Part shown: positions 1-8,285 of the stretch, piece after piece
Numbering within the stretch: the first letter of the stretch is position 1
Layout: every line of letters begins with the position of its first letter
DNA from: JAAXHH01 sp965248395
GTDB taxonomy: Bacteria; JAAXHH01
Assembly: GCA_965248395.1 (NCBI GenBank)
Contig: OZ252103.1
Span: 2,790,001-2,854,000, forward strand
DNA: 64,000 nt
Reading direction: 5' to 3'
The notes under the pieces: generated by a model
The model's database searches: none
What the model was told of the DNA's origin: nothing
Seen by the model: the letters and a program-made list of their open reading frames with translations, nothing else
Translations under genes and position numbers: made by a program

Positions 1-965
1 GCATTGACCTGCTCGTTTTGGTCGACCCGGTGGCCGCCTGGACGCGGTTCAGCAATTCCGCGTCGCCTTCTGGGCGGCCACTCCCAGGGTCTAATGGTCG
101 ATCCCGGCGTGTTTTTGTAACCGACTTCGGTAAAAAGAACGGGTTTGCCGTGCGCTGCAGACAACCGGCCGATGCGTTCGATATGCGGTTTCCACCCCGT
201 CATGATTTCGGATACGCTCGGACCGTCCCTATCTGTCAGGGGAAAATAGGCGTTGACACCGATGTAATCAAGGTCGGGCCACAGGTCGACGACATCGTAA
301 TCCTCGTACCAGTTCGCCGCGTAGGTCAGTTTCCCGGAATAGACCGTCCTGATCTCCTTTATGAGCGCCTTCCAGAATCGCGGCCGGGATCGAACGGGAT
401 TGGACAGTTCGGTGGCTATGCAGAGAATGGCCATGTCCTCGGACTGCGCCAGTTCGGCGTAGTGCAGGATGAAAGTCCGGTAATCCGCTTCCCACTTCTG
501 CCATTCCGCTTCCGTATCGAAATCAATCACCCCGATCCAGCCGCTGTCCACCGGCCTGGTCAACCATAGATGAGGCTTGAGCATCAACCGGAATTCCAGA
601 TCGCGTGCCTGCCGGGCCGTCGTCCGCAGCCCCTGGTCGGACTCCCCCCACAATCTGGCACGCCGGTTCAATCGCACGGACGGCGTGCTATGGTTTTCCA
701 TCCATCCGAATGGCGTCAGCGCCAGCCATTCGATGCCCAGGTCCCGTGCCTCTGCCAGGGCGCTATCCGGCATTTCGCGGCGGCCACCTACCCAGGAGAC
801 TCCCTTGTAGAAATTCTCCAGCGCAAAGGGGGGTTCCTGCGCTGATGGGCGGTTGTTCCGCAGTTCTACCTGGCGGTTATCGGGTAGTGGCGCGTTTCCG
901 CCGGCGCCGTCGGACCACAGCACCGCGTAAGACAGCAGAATGACCGTTAAGTACCTGGATATCAT
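1..965 (-). CDS. GH113-like glycoside hydrolase, secreted, 3' end outside window
   Basis: Probable exported TIM-barrel glycosidase, 321 codons visible, running off the window edge. The N-terminus (about residues 1-22) is hydrophobic and looks like a signal peptide. A TIM-barrel body follows, with two glutamates in the right settings for a retaining clan-A enzyme: E186 in IATELSN (acid/base) and E280 in LFTEVGY (nucleophile). The strand motif LDYIGVNAYFPL and the C-terminal RPWEW are typical of GH113-type proteins. It starts 18 bases after pyrH on the same strand and so probably closes the PHP-fabV-pncB-pyrH run. Substrate is unknown; beta-mannan is the known substrate of characterised GH113 members. 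The class is fairly sure, the substrate is not. Confidence 0.72.
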   Translation of the reverse strand, partial: MISRYLTVILLSYAVLWSDGAGGNAPLPDNRQVELRNNRPSAQEPPFALENFYKGVSWVGGRREMPDSALAEARDLGIEWLALTPFGWMENHSTPSVRLNRRARLWGESDQGLRTTARQARDLEFRLMLKPHLWLTRPVDSGWIGVIDFDTEAEWQKWEADYRTFILHYAELAQSEDMAILCIATELSNPVRSRPRFWKALIKEIRTVYSGKLTYAANWYEDYDVVDLWPDLDYIGVNAYFPLTDRDGPSVSEIMTGWKPHIERIGRLSAAHGKPVLFTEVGYKNTPGSTIRPWEWPPRRRRGIAEPRPGGHRVDQNEQVN

Positions 966-983
966 GATGGATGAACGACCCCG

Positions 984-1715
984 TCAGGCGAACTGATCCG
1001 TCCCCCGGGTGATGAGGGTGCCCAGGTCCTCGCCCAGGCATATCCGTTCCATGGCGCTGGGCGAACTGAAGTCGAAAACGTGAATCGGCAATTTGTTGTC
1101 CCTGGCCAGGAGCACGGCGGACTGGTCCATGACCCTGAGATCGTTATGGATGACCGAATCATAGCTGATGACCTTGTATCGCCGGGCGTCTGCGTTTTTT
1201 CGCGGATCGCTCGTGTAAATCCCGTCTGTGCCGTTTTTGGCCGAAAGGAGGACTTCTGATCGGAGTTCCAGTGCGCGCAGCACCGATGGGTAGTCCGTGG
1301 TCACGTATGGATTCCCGGTGCCCGCGGCGAGGAGTACGATGCAGCCGTGCTCCAGGTGCCGGATGGCCCTGAGCCGGATATATGGTTCGGCCACGGTGTT
1401 GATCGGAATGGCCGTCATGACCCGTACATCGCCCGCCCCGCGGGATGTCAGGGCGCCCCGGAGCATCATGCTGTTGATCACGGTCGCGATCATGCCGATG
1501 TTGTCGGCTTCTGCGCGCTCGATGCCCCAATCCTGGCCCAGTTCGCCCTTGAAGATGTTGCCTCCGCCGGCCACGATCCCGACTTCCACCCCGGCGGCGT
1601 GCAACTTCATGACCTCGCTGGCTATGTACTCGATGGCGGTAGGATCGAATCCCCAGAGGCTTCGCCCCGAAAGCGCGCCTCCGCTGAGTTTGACCAGTAC
1701 TCGTTTGTAACGCAC
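984..1715 (-). CDS. pyrH: UMP kinase
   Basis: Phosphorylates UMP to UDP with ATP in the cytoplasm (pyrimidine nucleotide synthesis), normally as a hexamer. The protein is 243 aa, the usual length, of the amino-acid-kinase fold. It begins VRYKRVLVKLSGGAL and carries the glycine-rich VAGGGNIFKG and the TGNPYVTTD segment. I chose the GTG at 1715 because AAAGGAGG lies just upstream and family members start here; a longer frame upstream would overlap pncB and has no homology-like content. It sits 10 bases after pncB, so the two are very probably co-transcribed. Confidence 0.93.
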   Translation of the reverse strand: MRYKRVLVKLSGGALSGRSLWGFDPTAIEYIASEVMKLHAAGVEVGIVAGGGNIFKGELGQDWGIERAEADNIGMIATVINSMMLRGALTSRGAGDVRVMTAIPINTVAEPYIRLRAIRHLEHGCIVLLAAGTGNPYVTTDYPSVLRALELRSEVLLSAKNGTDGIYTSDPRKNADARRYKVISYDSVIHNDLRVMDQSAVLLARDNKLPIHVFDFSSPSAMERICLGEDLGTLITRGTDQFA

Positions 1716-1725
1716 GGATCCTCCT

Positions 1726-3069
1726 TTATCGAATTTGCGACAGTTGTGCGCTGAATCGGACAGGATAGCCTGATGCCCCATCCAGCGTCTTGTAGCGGTC
1801 GTGCAGGTTGTCGAGTTGCATTGATGCCGTATGGCGAACCGACGACAGGTCCGGCAGCGGACCGGCGAGTCTGCCTTCCCGTACGACACACCCGACCAGG
1901 GGTTCCCACTCCGATGATTCGGCCGGCTCGCCGTCCCGGGTCACCCGGTCCTCCACGAACCCGCCCTGCTCATCGCGCCGCCGCCACACCTGCTTGGCGA
2001 AAGGACGGGTCTGCTTCCCCTCGCTCAGTTTGAACACCGGCCGCACCCCCGATGACGATTCCAGCGCACATAGCTTGTAGACCCCGTTCAGGGTAGGCGC
2101 ATCCGGTGAATTGACGAGTTCGTTGCCCACACCAAAGAGATCAACGGGAATCCCGCGGTCAATCAGCGACGCGATTTTGTACTCGTTCAGGTCGCCGCTG
2201 AGCATGATCCGGGTTTCCTGCATTCCCGCCTCGTCCAGGATGCTCCGAATCCGCATAGCCTGGCCGGCCAGGTCTCCGCTATCCAGCCGCACGCCTTTCA
2301 ACGAGGGACCGATCTTCGTCGCCAGCCTGGCGGCTTCGACGGGGTCGTAGGTATCGAGCAGCAAAGTGGTGCTATCGGGAAACACGCGGTGATAGGCTCG
2401 AAACGCCTCCATCTCGCTGTTGTAAGACATGATCCAGGAATGGGCGGCGGTCCCGTACACGGTTATGCCGAACTGGCGCCCCGCTTCCACGTTGGAAGTC
2501 CCGACGCACCCGCCTATGACGGCGGCGCGGGCCGCCAGCAGGCCGGCCTCCGGACCGTGAGCCCTCCGGCTTCCGAATTCGACGACACCCTTGCCGCCCG
2601 CGGCCTCGACGATACGCGCCGCCTTCGTCGCCACCAGGGTCTGGTAGTTTACCGTGGCCAGGAGAAAGGTCTCTACGATCTGGGCTTCGATGATCGGGGC
2701 CGTGATCCGGATCAACGGCTCACCTGCGAAAACCACGGTACCTTCGGGTACGGCCCAGAGATCCCCGGTAAAACGGAACGAAGCCAGGTAATCGAAAAAC
2801 GCTCCCGGTGCATTGCTTAAAGGTGGCAACCCCTTCAGGTGAGCGACGTCGTCCGGTGAAAATCGAAGGGCGAGCAAGTAGTCGACCGCCTGGCGCAACC
2901 CGGCGGCAACGAGATAGGAACGCTGCGCAGGCAAATCCCGTACGAATAGTTCAAAAGTGGCTCTTTCCCGGCGATCGTTCGCGAAATACCCCGCCGCCAT
3001 GGTGAGTTCGTACAGATCGGTTGCCAGCGACGGCGACCAGCAGATGGGGCAGGAACCCGTCTGGAGCAT
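1726..3069 (-). CDS. pncB: Nicotinate phosphoribosyltransferase
   Basis: Joins nicotinate to PRPP to give nicotinate mononucleotide, the salvage entry into NAD synthesis. The 447-aa protein has the N-terminal signature TDLYELTMA (from about residue 18), the phosphoribosyl-binding barrel with EFGSRRAHG, RLDSGDL and LSGDLNEYKI, and FGVGNEL near residue 315. About 15 residues precede the conserved start, including a CPIC pair not typical of the family; GAGGG lies upstream of the ATG. It lies 50 bases after fabV and 10 before pyrH in one minus-strand run. Confidence 0.92.
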   Translation of the reverse strand: MLQTGSCPICWSPSLATDLYELTMAAGYFANDRRERATFELFVRDLPAQRSYLVAAGLRQAVDYLLALRFSPDDVAHLKGLPPLSNAPGAFFDYLASFRFTGDLWAVPEGTVVFAGEPLIRITAPIIEAQIVETFLLATVNYQTLVATKAARIVEAAGGKGVVEFGSRRAHGPEAGLLAARAAVIGGCVGTSNVEAGRQFGITVYGTAAHSWIMSYNSEMEAFRAYHRVFPDSTTLLLDTYDPVEAARLATKIGPSLKGVRLDSGDLAGQAMRIRSILDEAGMQETRIMLSGDLNEYKIASLIDRGIPVDLFGVGNELVNSPDAPTLNGVYKLCALESSSGVRPVFKLSEGKQTRPFAKQVWRRRDEQGGFVEDRVTRDGEPAESSEWEPLVGCVVREGRLAGPLPDLSSVRHTASMQLDNLHDRYKTLDGASGYPVRFSAQLSQIR

Positions 3070-3119
3070 GCAAATCTGCCCTCGGGAAATCCGGTGTACA
3101 GACGTCGTTGCGTCGCCTG

Positions 3120-4313
3120 TTATATCTCCGTTTCCAGTTCTACCGGCTCGTCGTACGACACGCCGTCCACCTCGAATCCAAACAACTGCCGAAATCCTCT
3201 TTTGTATGTATCGTAGTCGGTCAGGACGCGAAAGTTGTTCGTCGTGATCTTCGGCCAGACCGTTTCAACTTCCGCCTGTACCGACTCGTCGAGTTCCTGG
3301 TCATCCAGCCGGATTCGGTCTTCCCCGTCGACCGCGGGCGTTGCGCCGGGCCCGACATGATCGCTGAAAAGACGCACCATCTGGTGAATGGGATCCTCAT
3401 GCAGCTTTCGTTCCCTCATGATCCGGTACAGCAGGCTGATATACAGGGGAACGACCGGAATCGCGGCCGACGCCTGGGTAATCACGCCCTTGTTTACCGA
3501 CACCCAGGCGCTCCCGCCAACCTTTGACTGTAACCATTCGTGGATCGTCTTCGTGGCCTGTTCGAGATGTTCCTTCGCGCATCCGATGGTTCCGCTCCGG
3601 TATATGGCCCAGGTCAGGGCGGGACCGATGTAAGAGAACGGGACGATACGGGCGCCGTCCGCCAGCAGCCCGGCATCCAGCAACGCCTGGCTCCACAGTT
3701 GCAGGTCGTCACCGCCCATGACCCCCACCGTCCCGCGGATGCCGTCGTCCGAAGCCGGTTCCACGGCGACCTCGCTGATGATCTCGCGGTTCAGATCGAT
3801 GGTTTTTCCCACGTAGGATTCACCGATAGGCTTGAGTACGGACTGATAGGTTTCACCGGTATCGGGATCAGTGCGCCTGGGAGAAGCGAGGCTGTATATT
3901 ACCAAGTCCACCTGCCCCATCCGGGCTTTTATCAGGTCCAAAGTCCGTCGTTTTACCTCGTGGGAGAAGGCATCGCCGTTGATGTTGATCGAGAGGAGTC
4001 CATTTTCCGTAGCGTACCGATGAAAGGCCGCCGTGTTGTAGAATCCCGGCGTACCGCTCTTCGTACCGCTGCCCTCGCGTTCGAAGAACACGCCCACCGT
4101 GTCGGCGCCATACATCGCGCCCGCCGCTATCCGTGACGCCAGTCCGTATCCGGTCGAAGATCCGATCACCAGTACGCGAAGCGGTCCGGCGCCGTCTTGC
4201 CGCACCGTCCGGGCGACCTCGATCTGAGTACGGACGTTCGAATCGCATCCGGCCGGATGGGCCGTCGTGCATATGAATCCGCGGATTCGCGGCTTGACGA
4301 TGGTCATGGCCAT
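3120..4313 (-). CDS. fabV: Trans-2-enoyl-ACP/CoA reductase, FabV/TER type
   Basis: NADH-dependent reduction of the trans-2-enoyl thioester, the last step of fatty acid elongation (FabV) or of a butyryl/acyl-CoA pathway (TER). The 397-aa length is right for the family. It opens with KPRIRGFICTTAHP, has the nucleotide-binding GSSTGYG at residues 51-57, YSLASPRRTDP near 140-150, and the Y-x8-K catalytic pair Y238 and K247. Two ATGs (4313 and 4307) are possible; GGGAGG precedes both. It lies 30 bases after the PHP gene. Whether it works on ACP or CoA substrates cannot be read from sequence. Known FabV proteins are resistant to triclosan. Confidence 0.93.
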   Translation of the reverse strand: MAMTIVKPRIRGFICTTAHPAGCDSNVRTQIEVARTVRQDGAGPLRVLVIGSSTGYGLASRIAAGAMYGADTVGVFFEREGSGTKSGTPGFYNTAAFHRYATENGLLSININGDAFSHEVKRRTLDLIKARMGQVDLVIYSLASPRRTDPDTGETYQSVLKPIGESYVGKTIDLNREIISEVAVEPASDDGIRGTVGVMGGDDLQLWSQALLDAGLLADGARIVPFSYIGPALTWAIYRSGTIGCAKEHLEQATKTIHEWLQSKVGGSAWVSVNKGVITQASAAIPVVPLYISLLYRIMRERKLHEDPIHQMVRLFSDHVGPGATPAVDGEDRIRLDDQELDESVQAEVETVWPKITTNNFRVLTDYDTYKRGFRQLFGFEVDGVSYDEPVELETEI

Positions 4314-4343
4314 GAGTAAGGGGACCTCCCGGTTCGGATACGA

Positions 4344-5189
4344 CTATTCTATCGGTACCGGCGTAGCGCGCCGATGGGTAAATGACATGGTTTCGCCGTA
4401 ACCGCAGGACCGGGCGAGGGCCTTGACCTGGTCAAAATCCCTGCCGATATCTGCCACCACGTGGGCATCGGAAGCCGTAGTTATGGAAATCCCGCGACGC
4501 GCGCAAGCCTCCAGCAGGGGCCGTTCCGGGTAAATCCTGCCCACGGGTTTCCGGATGCCCGCCGAACTGATTTCCACGCAAAGACCCTCCTGGCCGCTCA
4601 CCTGCTCTGCAAAGGCCTCGTATAGATCCGAAACATCTCCGTCCGCCATATGTCCCATCACCTTGATCAGGTCCGGGTGGGACATGGAATCGAAACATCC
4701 GGTCTGCACGGCCTGGCCCAGTAAGCGGAAATATTCCCGGTAGGCCTGGTCCACCGACCGGCGGTCCCACTCGTCGGCCATGGACGCCAGGTCGAATCCC
4801 CAGTCCCCTATCCAGTGTACGGAGCCCAGGACGAAATCCCATGGATAGCCCTGGACGATTCGTTCGATGACCGGTTCCTTGCCATCGATGTAATCCATCT
4901 CGATACCGGCCTTGATGGGTAGTCCCGCGCGGCGGGCGGAGTGCAGCAGGTCCACGTATTCGTCCATGTCGTAGAAACACTTTTCGTCAGACCAGGGCCT
5001 GTCCACGATTTCCTTTGCCTGAACGAAGTGGTACACATGCTCCGTAATCGCGATTTCCTTTACGCCGTGGGCGGACGCAGAGGAGGCGAACAGGTGCATG
5101 GTCTCCATCGGGTCCGTACCGTCGGGGCGGGTATCGGGTGTCCGGCCGAAGGGGTAGTAGTTTTCCACGTGCATGTGATAATCAAGCAT
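4344..5189 (-). CDS. PHP-domain phosphoesterase, HisJ (histidinol-phosphatase) family
   Basis: Metal-dependent phosphoesterase of the polymerase-and-histidinol-phosphatase fold, 281 aa. It starts MLDYHMHVENYYP, giving the first HxH metal pair, and continues with ITEHVYHF, GIEMDYI, GSVHWIG, DSMSHPDL and the C-terminal ASDAHV, the full set of PHP metal-binding positions. I moved the start to 5189 because GAGAGG precedes that ATG and the HxH begins at once, as in HisJ. There are no his genes nearby, so histidinol phosphate as the substrate is only a family guess. It heads the run leading to fabV. Confidence 0.82.
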   Translation of the reverse strand: MLDYHMHVENYYPFGRTPDTRPDGTDPMETMHLFASSASAHGVKEIAITEHVYHFVQAKEIVDRPWSDEKCFYDMDEYVDLLHSARRAGLPIKAGIEMDYIDGKEPVIERIVQGYPWDFVLGSVHWIGDWGFDLASMADEWDRRSVDQAYREYFRLLGQAVQTGCFDSMSHPDLIKVMGHMADGDVSDLYEAFAEQVSGQEGLCVEISSAGIRKPVGRIYPERPLLEACARRGISITTASDAHVVADIGRDFDQVKALARSCGYGETMSFTHRRATPVPIE

Positions 5190-5303
5190 GGAAAATCCTC
5201 TCGGCGCCGGCAGGGTTGCCTGCGTGTATGCTGTCCACGATTGCTGGTAATGATAACCAGTAACCGCCGTAAAATCAAACCAATTCTGGGTAGCGCGTAT
5301 CGC

Positions 5304-5332
5304 TTGACACGGCACCGCCGGTTTTCTAATTT
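5304..5332 (+). promoter_or_regulatory. Sigma70-type promoter for trmB
   Basis: A perfect -35 TTGACA (5304-5309) is followed after 17 bases by TAATTT (5327-5332) as a weak -10, about 50 bases before the trmB ATG. It is the only such signal in this divergent gap. Confidence 0.5.
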
Positions 5333-5380
5333 GCCCTGTGAAATGTCCAGGTTTTCAAACCCATTCCCTATCGCCTTTCC

Positions 5381-6025
5381 ATGGTACAGATGACCCTTCC
5401 TTCCAAACCCGGACCGATCCCGGACACGACCGGGCACGTGGAATTCCGCATACGGGAAAACGAAGAACGGGTCCGTTGGGATCAACTGTTCGAAAATGGC
5501 AATCCGGTGGAAATCGAGATCGGTTGCGGTAAGGGCCGCTTTATCATCAATTCCGCCATGGCCTACCCGGAAATCAACTACATCGGCATCGAAAGGGCCC
5601 TGCGGTATTTCCGTATCATGAAGGAACGGGTGGTCCGCCGGGAACTGACCAACATCCGTCTGTTGCGGGATGACGCCGTGTTTTTCGTGGAGAGTTACAT
5701 ACCCGATGACGCGGTGTCGGCCTATCACGTCTACTTCCCCGACCCCTGGCCGAAGAAACGCCACCGGAAACGTCGATTGTTCAACCCTCAGTTCCTGGAC
5801 CAGGTCGTACGAACGCTGGCAAAGGGAGGCACCCTCGATTTCGCCACGGATCACGTCGAATATTACGATGAAATACGGTCCCTTTTCGACGCATCGGACA
5901 CGTTGACCGGATCGGAGGAGATTCCAGAAAGTGTAAAGGAACTGGGCGGCGACCTGACAAATTTCGAGACGAAGTACGCCGCAGAGGGCCGAGCCATTCA
6001 CCGCGGGGCATACGTAAAATTCTGA
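5381..6025 (+). CDS. trmB: tRNA (guanine-N7-)-methyltransferase
   Basis: SAM-dependent methylation of G46 in the tRNA variable loop. The protein is 214 aa. Motif I is EIEIGCGKGRF (about residues 44-54), and the family signature FPDPWPKKRHRKRR follows near 118-131. The C-terminus ends in the usual substrate-loop region with TNFETKY. It is preceded by a good promoter and followed 46 bases later by bcp in the same direction, so the two may share a transcript. Confidence 0.95.
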   Translation: MVQMTLPSKPGPIPDTTGHVEFRIRENEERVRWDQLFENGNPVEIEIGCGKGRFIINSAMAYPEINYIGIERALRYFRIMKERVVRRELTNIRLLRDDAVFFVESYIPDDAVSAYHVYFPDPWPKKRHRKRRLFNPQFLDQVVRTLAKGGTLDFATDHVEYYDEIRSLFDASDTLTGSEEIPESVKELGGDLTNFETKYAAEGRAIHRGAYVKF

Positions 6026-6071
6026 CCGGACCGGTCATCATCAGGCCCACGCTAAAAGAAAGGAATGCATC

Positions 6072-6530
6072 ATGCTGCAGGCTGGAGATCCCGCACCCGA
6101 CTTCACGATGGAGGCGGACAAGGGCGGAACCGTTTCGCTCAAGGACCTCGGGGGAAAAACGGTGGTACTGTACTTCTACCCAAAGGACGATACGCCTGGA
6201 TGCACCAGGGAATCCTGTGCGTTCAGAGACCACTACCCGACGTTTCTAAACCAGGATGTCCAGGTCTATGGCGTCAGTTGCGACAGCATCCCTTCACACG
6301 AGAAATTCGCCGAGAAGTTTGCCCTGCCCTTCCCGCTTCTGAGCGACCCGGACACATCCGTATCCACGGCCTACGGGGTGTACAAGGAGAAGACGAACTA
6401 CGGCCGGAAATACATGGGAATCGAACGAACGACGTTCGTCATCGACGGCGACGGCCGGATCGCCAGGATTTTTCGTAACGTTCAGGTGGATGGCCACGTC
6501 GAGAAGGTGCTGGCCGAAGTGTCCGGCTGA
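6072..6530 (+). CDS. bcp: Thiol peroxidase, Bcp/PrxQ type peroxiredoxin
   Basis: Reduces hydrogen peroxide and organic peroxides in the cytoplasm. The 152-aa thioredoxin-fold protein has the peroxidatic cysteine C44 in PKDDTPGCT and the resolving cysteine C49 five residues on, the arrangement of the PrxQ alpha2-alpha2 disulphide class. The ATG is set by AAAGGA just upstream. It is a standard cysteine enzyme, in contrast to the TGA-containing AhpD-like gene at 48.4 kb. Confidence 0.95.
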   Translation: MLQAGDPAPDFTMEADKGGTVSLKDLGGKTVVLYFYPKDDTPGCTRESCAFRDHYPTFLNQDVQVYGVSCDSIPSHEKFAEKFALPFPLLSDPDTSVSTAYGVYKEKTNYGRKYMGIERTTFVIDGDGRIARIFRNVQVDGHVEKVLAEVSG

Positions 6531-6563
6531 CGTTCCCCGGTCCAGCCTTCCTGTCGTCAGTTC

Positions 6564-7430
6564 CTATAGCATATACCGTTTCAGGTGCGCCCTTGCGCGG
6601 ATGAAACCCTCGGCTTCCAGTTCCCATGAACCATAGTACCTGCCGTCTTCGTGCTCGATGCTCAGAATGCCGTCGTAACCGAAATACTCGAGCCGTTTCA
6701 CGATGAGCGACCAGTCGGCTATCCCTTCACCGGGAATGCAATACCGCCAGTAGCCTTCGCCAAAGGCGACCGGGGAATCGAAGGATGGTTTGATCCTGCC
6801 ATATAGATAGAGGGCTTCTTCATCGAACACTGTGTCCTTTGCGTGCACGTGGTGGGCCCGGTGTCCGAATTCCATCAGGAAGCGCAGCGGATCCACGCCC
6901 AGCCTGATCAGGTGTGACGGATCGTAGTTGATGCCGAAGGCGGGCGATGGGCACGCCTCGAACATGGCCCGCAGCATCTCGGGCGTGGCGCCGATCCGCT
7001 CATGGTGTATCGAACCTCCGGGCCAGCCCTCGAGGGCTATCGACGCTCCGCGTGACTCCGCGAAGTCGACGATGGCGGGCATGGTTCGCTTCCACTGTTC
7101 AAAGGTCGCCGCCCGTCCCTGGGAGGGATCCCCGGGCGCCGGCGCCACGTAGAACATGTTGGTAACGCCGTGGTCCACCGCTTTCTGTATGGAATCCCTC
7201 GATGCTCCCAGCGCCTGTTCCCGTTGACCGGAATCGTCGCTCAGCAGTTCGGTGCCCGCAACCAGGTCGACCTGGCCGATGCCCACGCCGTGCGCTTCCG
7301 CGGTCCTTACCATGTCACAATCGATCTGGGAAACATCGATCGTATCGAACCTTTTTTCAGCCATCCACGCGCATACCTCTTCAAAGGGCATGGCGTTCAG
7401 GCGGCCCGTGTTGCGAATACCCACTTTCAT
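6564..7430 (-). CDS. Sugar phosphate isomerase/epimerase-like TIM barrel
   Basis: Xylose-isomerase-like TIM-barrel protein, 288 aa, cytoplasmic (no signal peptide). Typical family segments are IALEGWPGG, GINYDPSHLIRLG, HHVHAKDT and SIEHEDGRY; the E, D, H and E in these are the likely metal ligands. The start at 7430 follows TAGGAG and gives MKVGIRNTG, the first beta strand; the longer reading frame upstream is not needed. The substrate cannot be named. It converges on bcp and is divergent from bioY. Confidence 0.8.
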   Translation of the reverse strand: MKVGIRNTGRLNAMPFEEVCAWMAEKRFDTIDVSQIDCDMVRTAEAHGVGIGQVDLVAGTELLSDDSGQREQALGASRDSIQKAVDHGVTNMFYVAPAPGDPSQGRAATFEQWKRTMPAIVDFAESRGASIALEGWPGGSIHHERIGATPEMLRAMFEACPSPAFGINYDPSHLIRLGVDPLRFLMEFGHRAHHVHAKDTVFDEEALYLYGRIKPSFDSPVAFGEGYWRYCIPGEGIADWSLIVKRLEYFGYDGILSIEHEDGRYYGSWELEAEGFIRARAHLKRYML

Positions 7431-7462
7431 CGTAGCGCTCCTATAGGTCTGGGAAAACTTCG

Positions 7463-7490
7463 TTGACACAACCGCCCGTCAATGTATATG
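7463..7490 (+). promoter_or_regulatory. Sigma70-type promoter for bioY
   Basis: TTGACA (7463-7468), a 16-base spacer and TATATG (7485-7490) preceded by TG, 84 bases before the bioY ATG. I saw no BirA- or BioR-type operator in the leader. Confidence 0.5.
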
Positions 7491-7574
7491 AACCTGAAGG
7501 GGGTGGCAAGCCAAAGCAAACCCCGCGACATGAAGGCGGAATCCGGATCGATTTGAGCGACGGGGAGGACGACA

Positions 7575-8132
7575 ATGTCCAGGAACGTGCGACTAGCCAC
7601 GGCCTCCCTGATGGCGGCACTGACTGCGGTTAGCGCCTACGTCACACTGCCCATAGGACCCGTGCCGATCACGATGCAGACCTGTTTCGTCCTGCTTTCC
7701 GGCGCGGTGCTGGGCAGCCGTTGGGGCGCCGGCAGCCAGATCGTCTACGTTTGCCTCGGGCTGGCGGGCATTCCGGTCTTTGCCGGTGGAACGAGCGGCC
7801 CCGGGGTCGTGCTCTCACCCACCTTCGGCTACATCGCCGGCTTCGTGCTGGCCGCGTTCCTGACCGGAAGATACCTGGAGTGTTTCCCGCGCAGCACCAT
7901 TCCCCATCTCGCCGCCGGCATGTTGTTGGGGCAGGCCGCCATCTGGGGATGCGGCCTGGTGTATCTCTACACCTACTTAAACGTGTACGCCGGGGTGGAG
8001 ACCACCTGGCCGGCCGTGCTTTCGATCGGCCTGCTCCCCTTCGTCCCCTTCGACCTGGTCAAACTCGCCCTCGCGGTGTCCGTACGCCGTACCCTGTCGA
8101 AGCACTTCCGGTTGGAGGACGCCCGAGCCTGA
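7575..8132 (+). CDS. bioY: Biotin transporter S component BioY
   Basis: Integral-membrane biotin-binding subunit of an energy-coupling-factor (ECF) transporter. The 185-aa protein has six predicted helices and the family signature GPVPITMQTCFVLLSGA (residues 28-44) followed by LGSRWG and a glycine-rich GGTSGPGVVLSPTFGYI segment. GGGGAGG lies upstream of the ATG. No ATPase or EcfT gene is adjacent; the only ECF energising genes in the window are at 34.2-36.8 kb. It may therefore share that module, or work alone as some BioY proteins do. Confidence 0.93.
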   Translation: MSRNVRLATASLMAALTAVSAYVTLPIGPVPITMQTCFVLLSGAVLGSRWGAGSQIVYVCLGLAGIPVFAGGTSGPGVVLSPTFGYIAGFVLAAFLTGRYLECFPRSTIPHLAAGMLLGQAAIWGCGLVYLYTYLNVYAGVETTWPAVLSIGLLPFVPFDLVKLALAVSVRRTLSKHFRLEDARA

Positions 8133-8180
8133 TAACCGGTTTTCTCTTCCCTGAACCAGTCCGCTTCCCGCACCCCGTTG

Positions 8181-8209
8181 TTGACACGCCATTCCCGATT
8201 TTGTATAGT
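8181..8209 (+). promoter_or_regulatory. Strong sigma70-type promoter with extended -10
   Basis: Perfect TTGACA (8181-8186), a 17-base spacer ending in TG, and TATAGT (8204-8209), 77 bases before the ATG of the binding-protein gene at 8286. It is the best promoter match in the window. Confidence 0.65.
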
Positions 8210-8285
8210 CTCTCACCTGCCAGGATGCCGCGCTCGGCGCTGGACCCATTGTAAACATTTACGGATACAGGAAACAGGAAACAGC

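Noticed and set aside
55..110. Possible frameshift in the glycosidase after RPWEW
   Set aside because: Another frame reads EGDAELLNRV, but the original frame continues to VDQNEQVN, which fits the usual family ending. The window edge is too close to decide.
18..569. Long plus-strand reading frames opposite the glycosidase
   Set aside because: They have no recognisable content, while the minus strand encodes a clear GH113-like protein.
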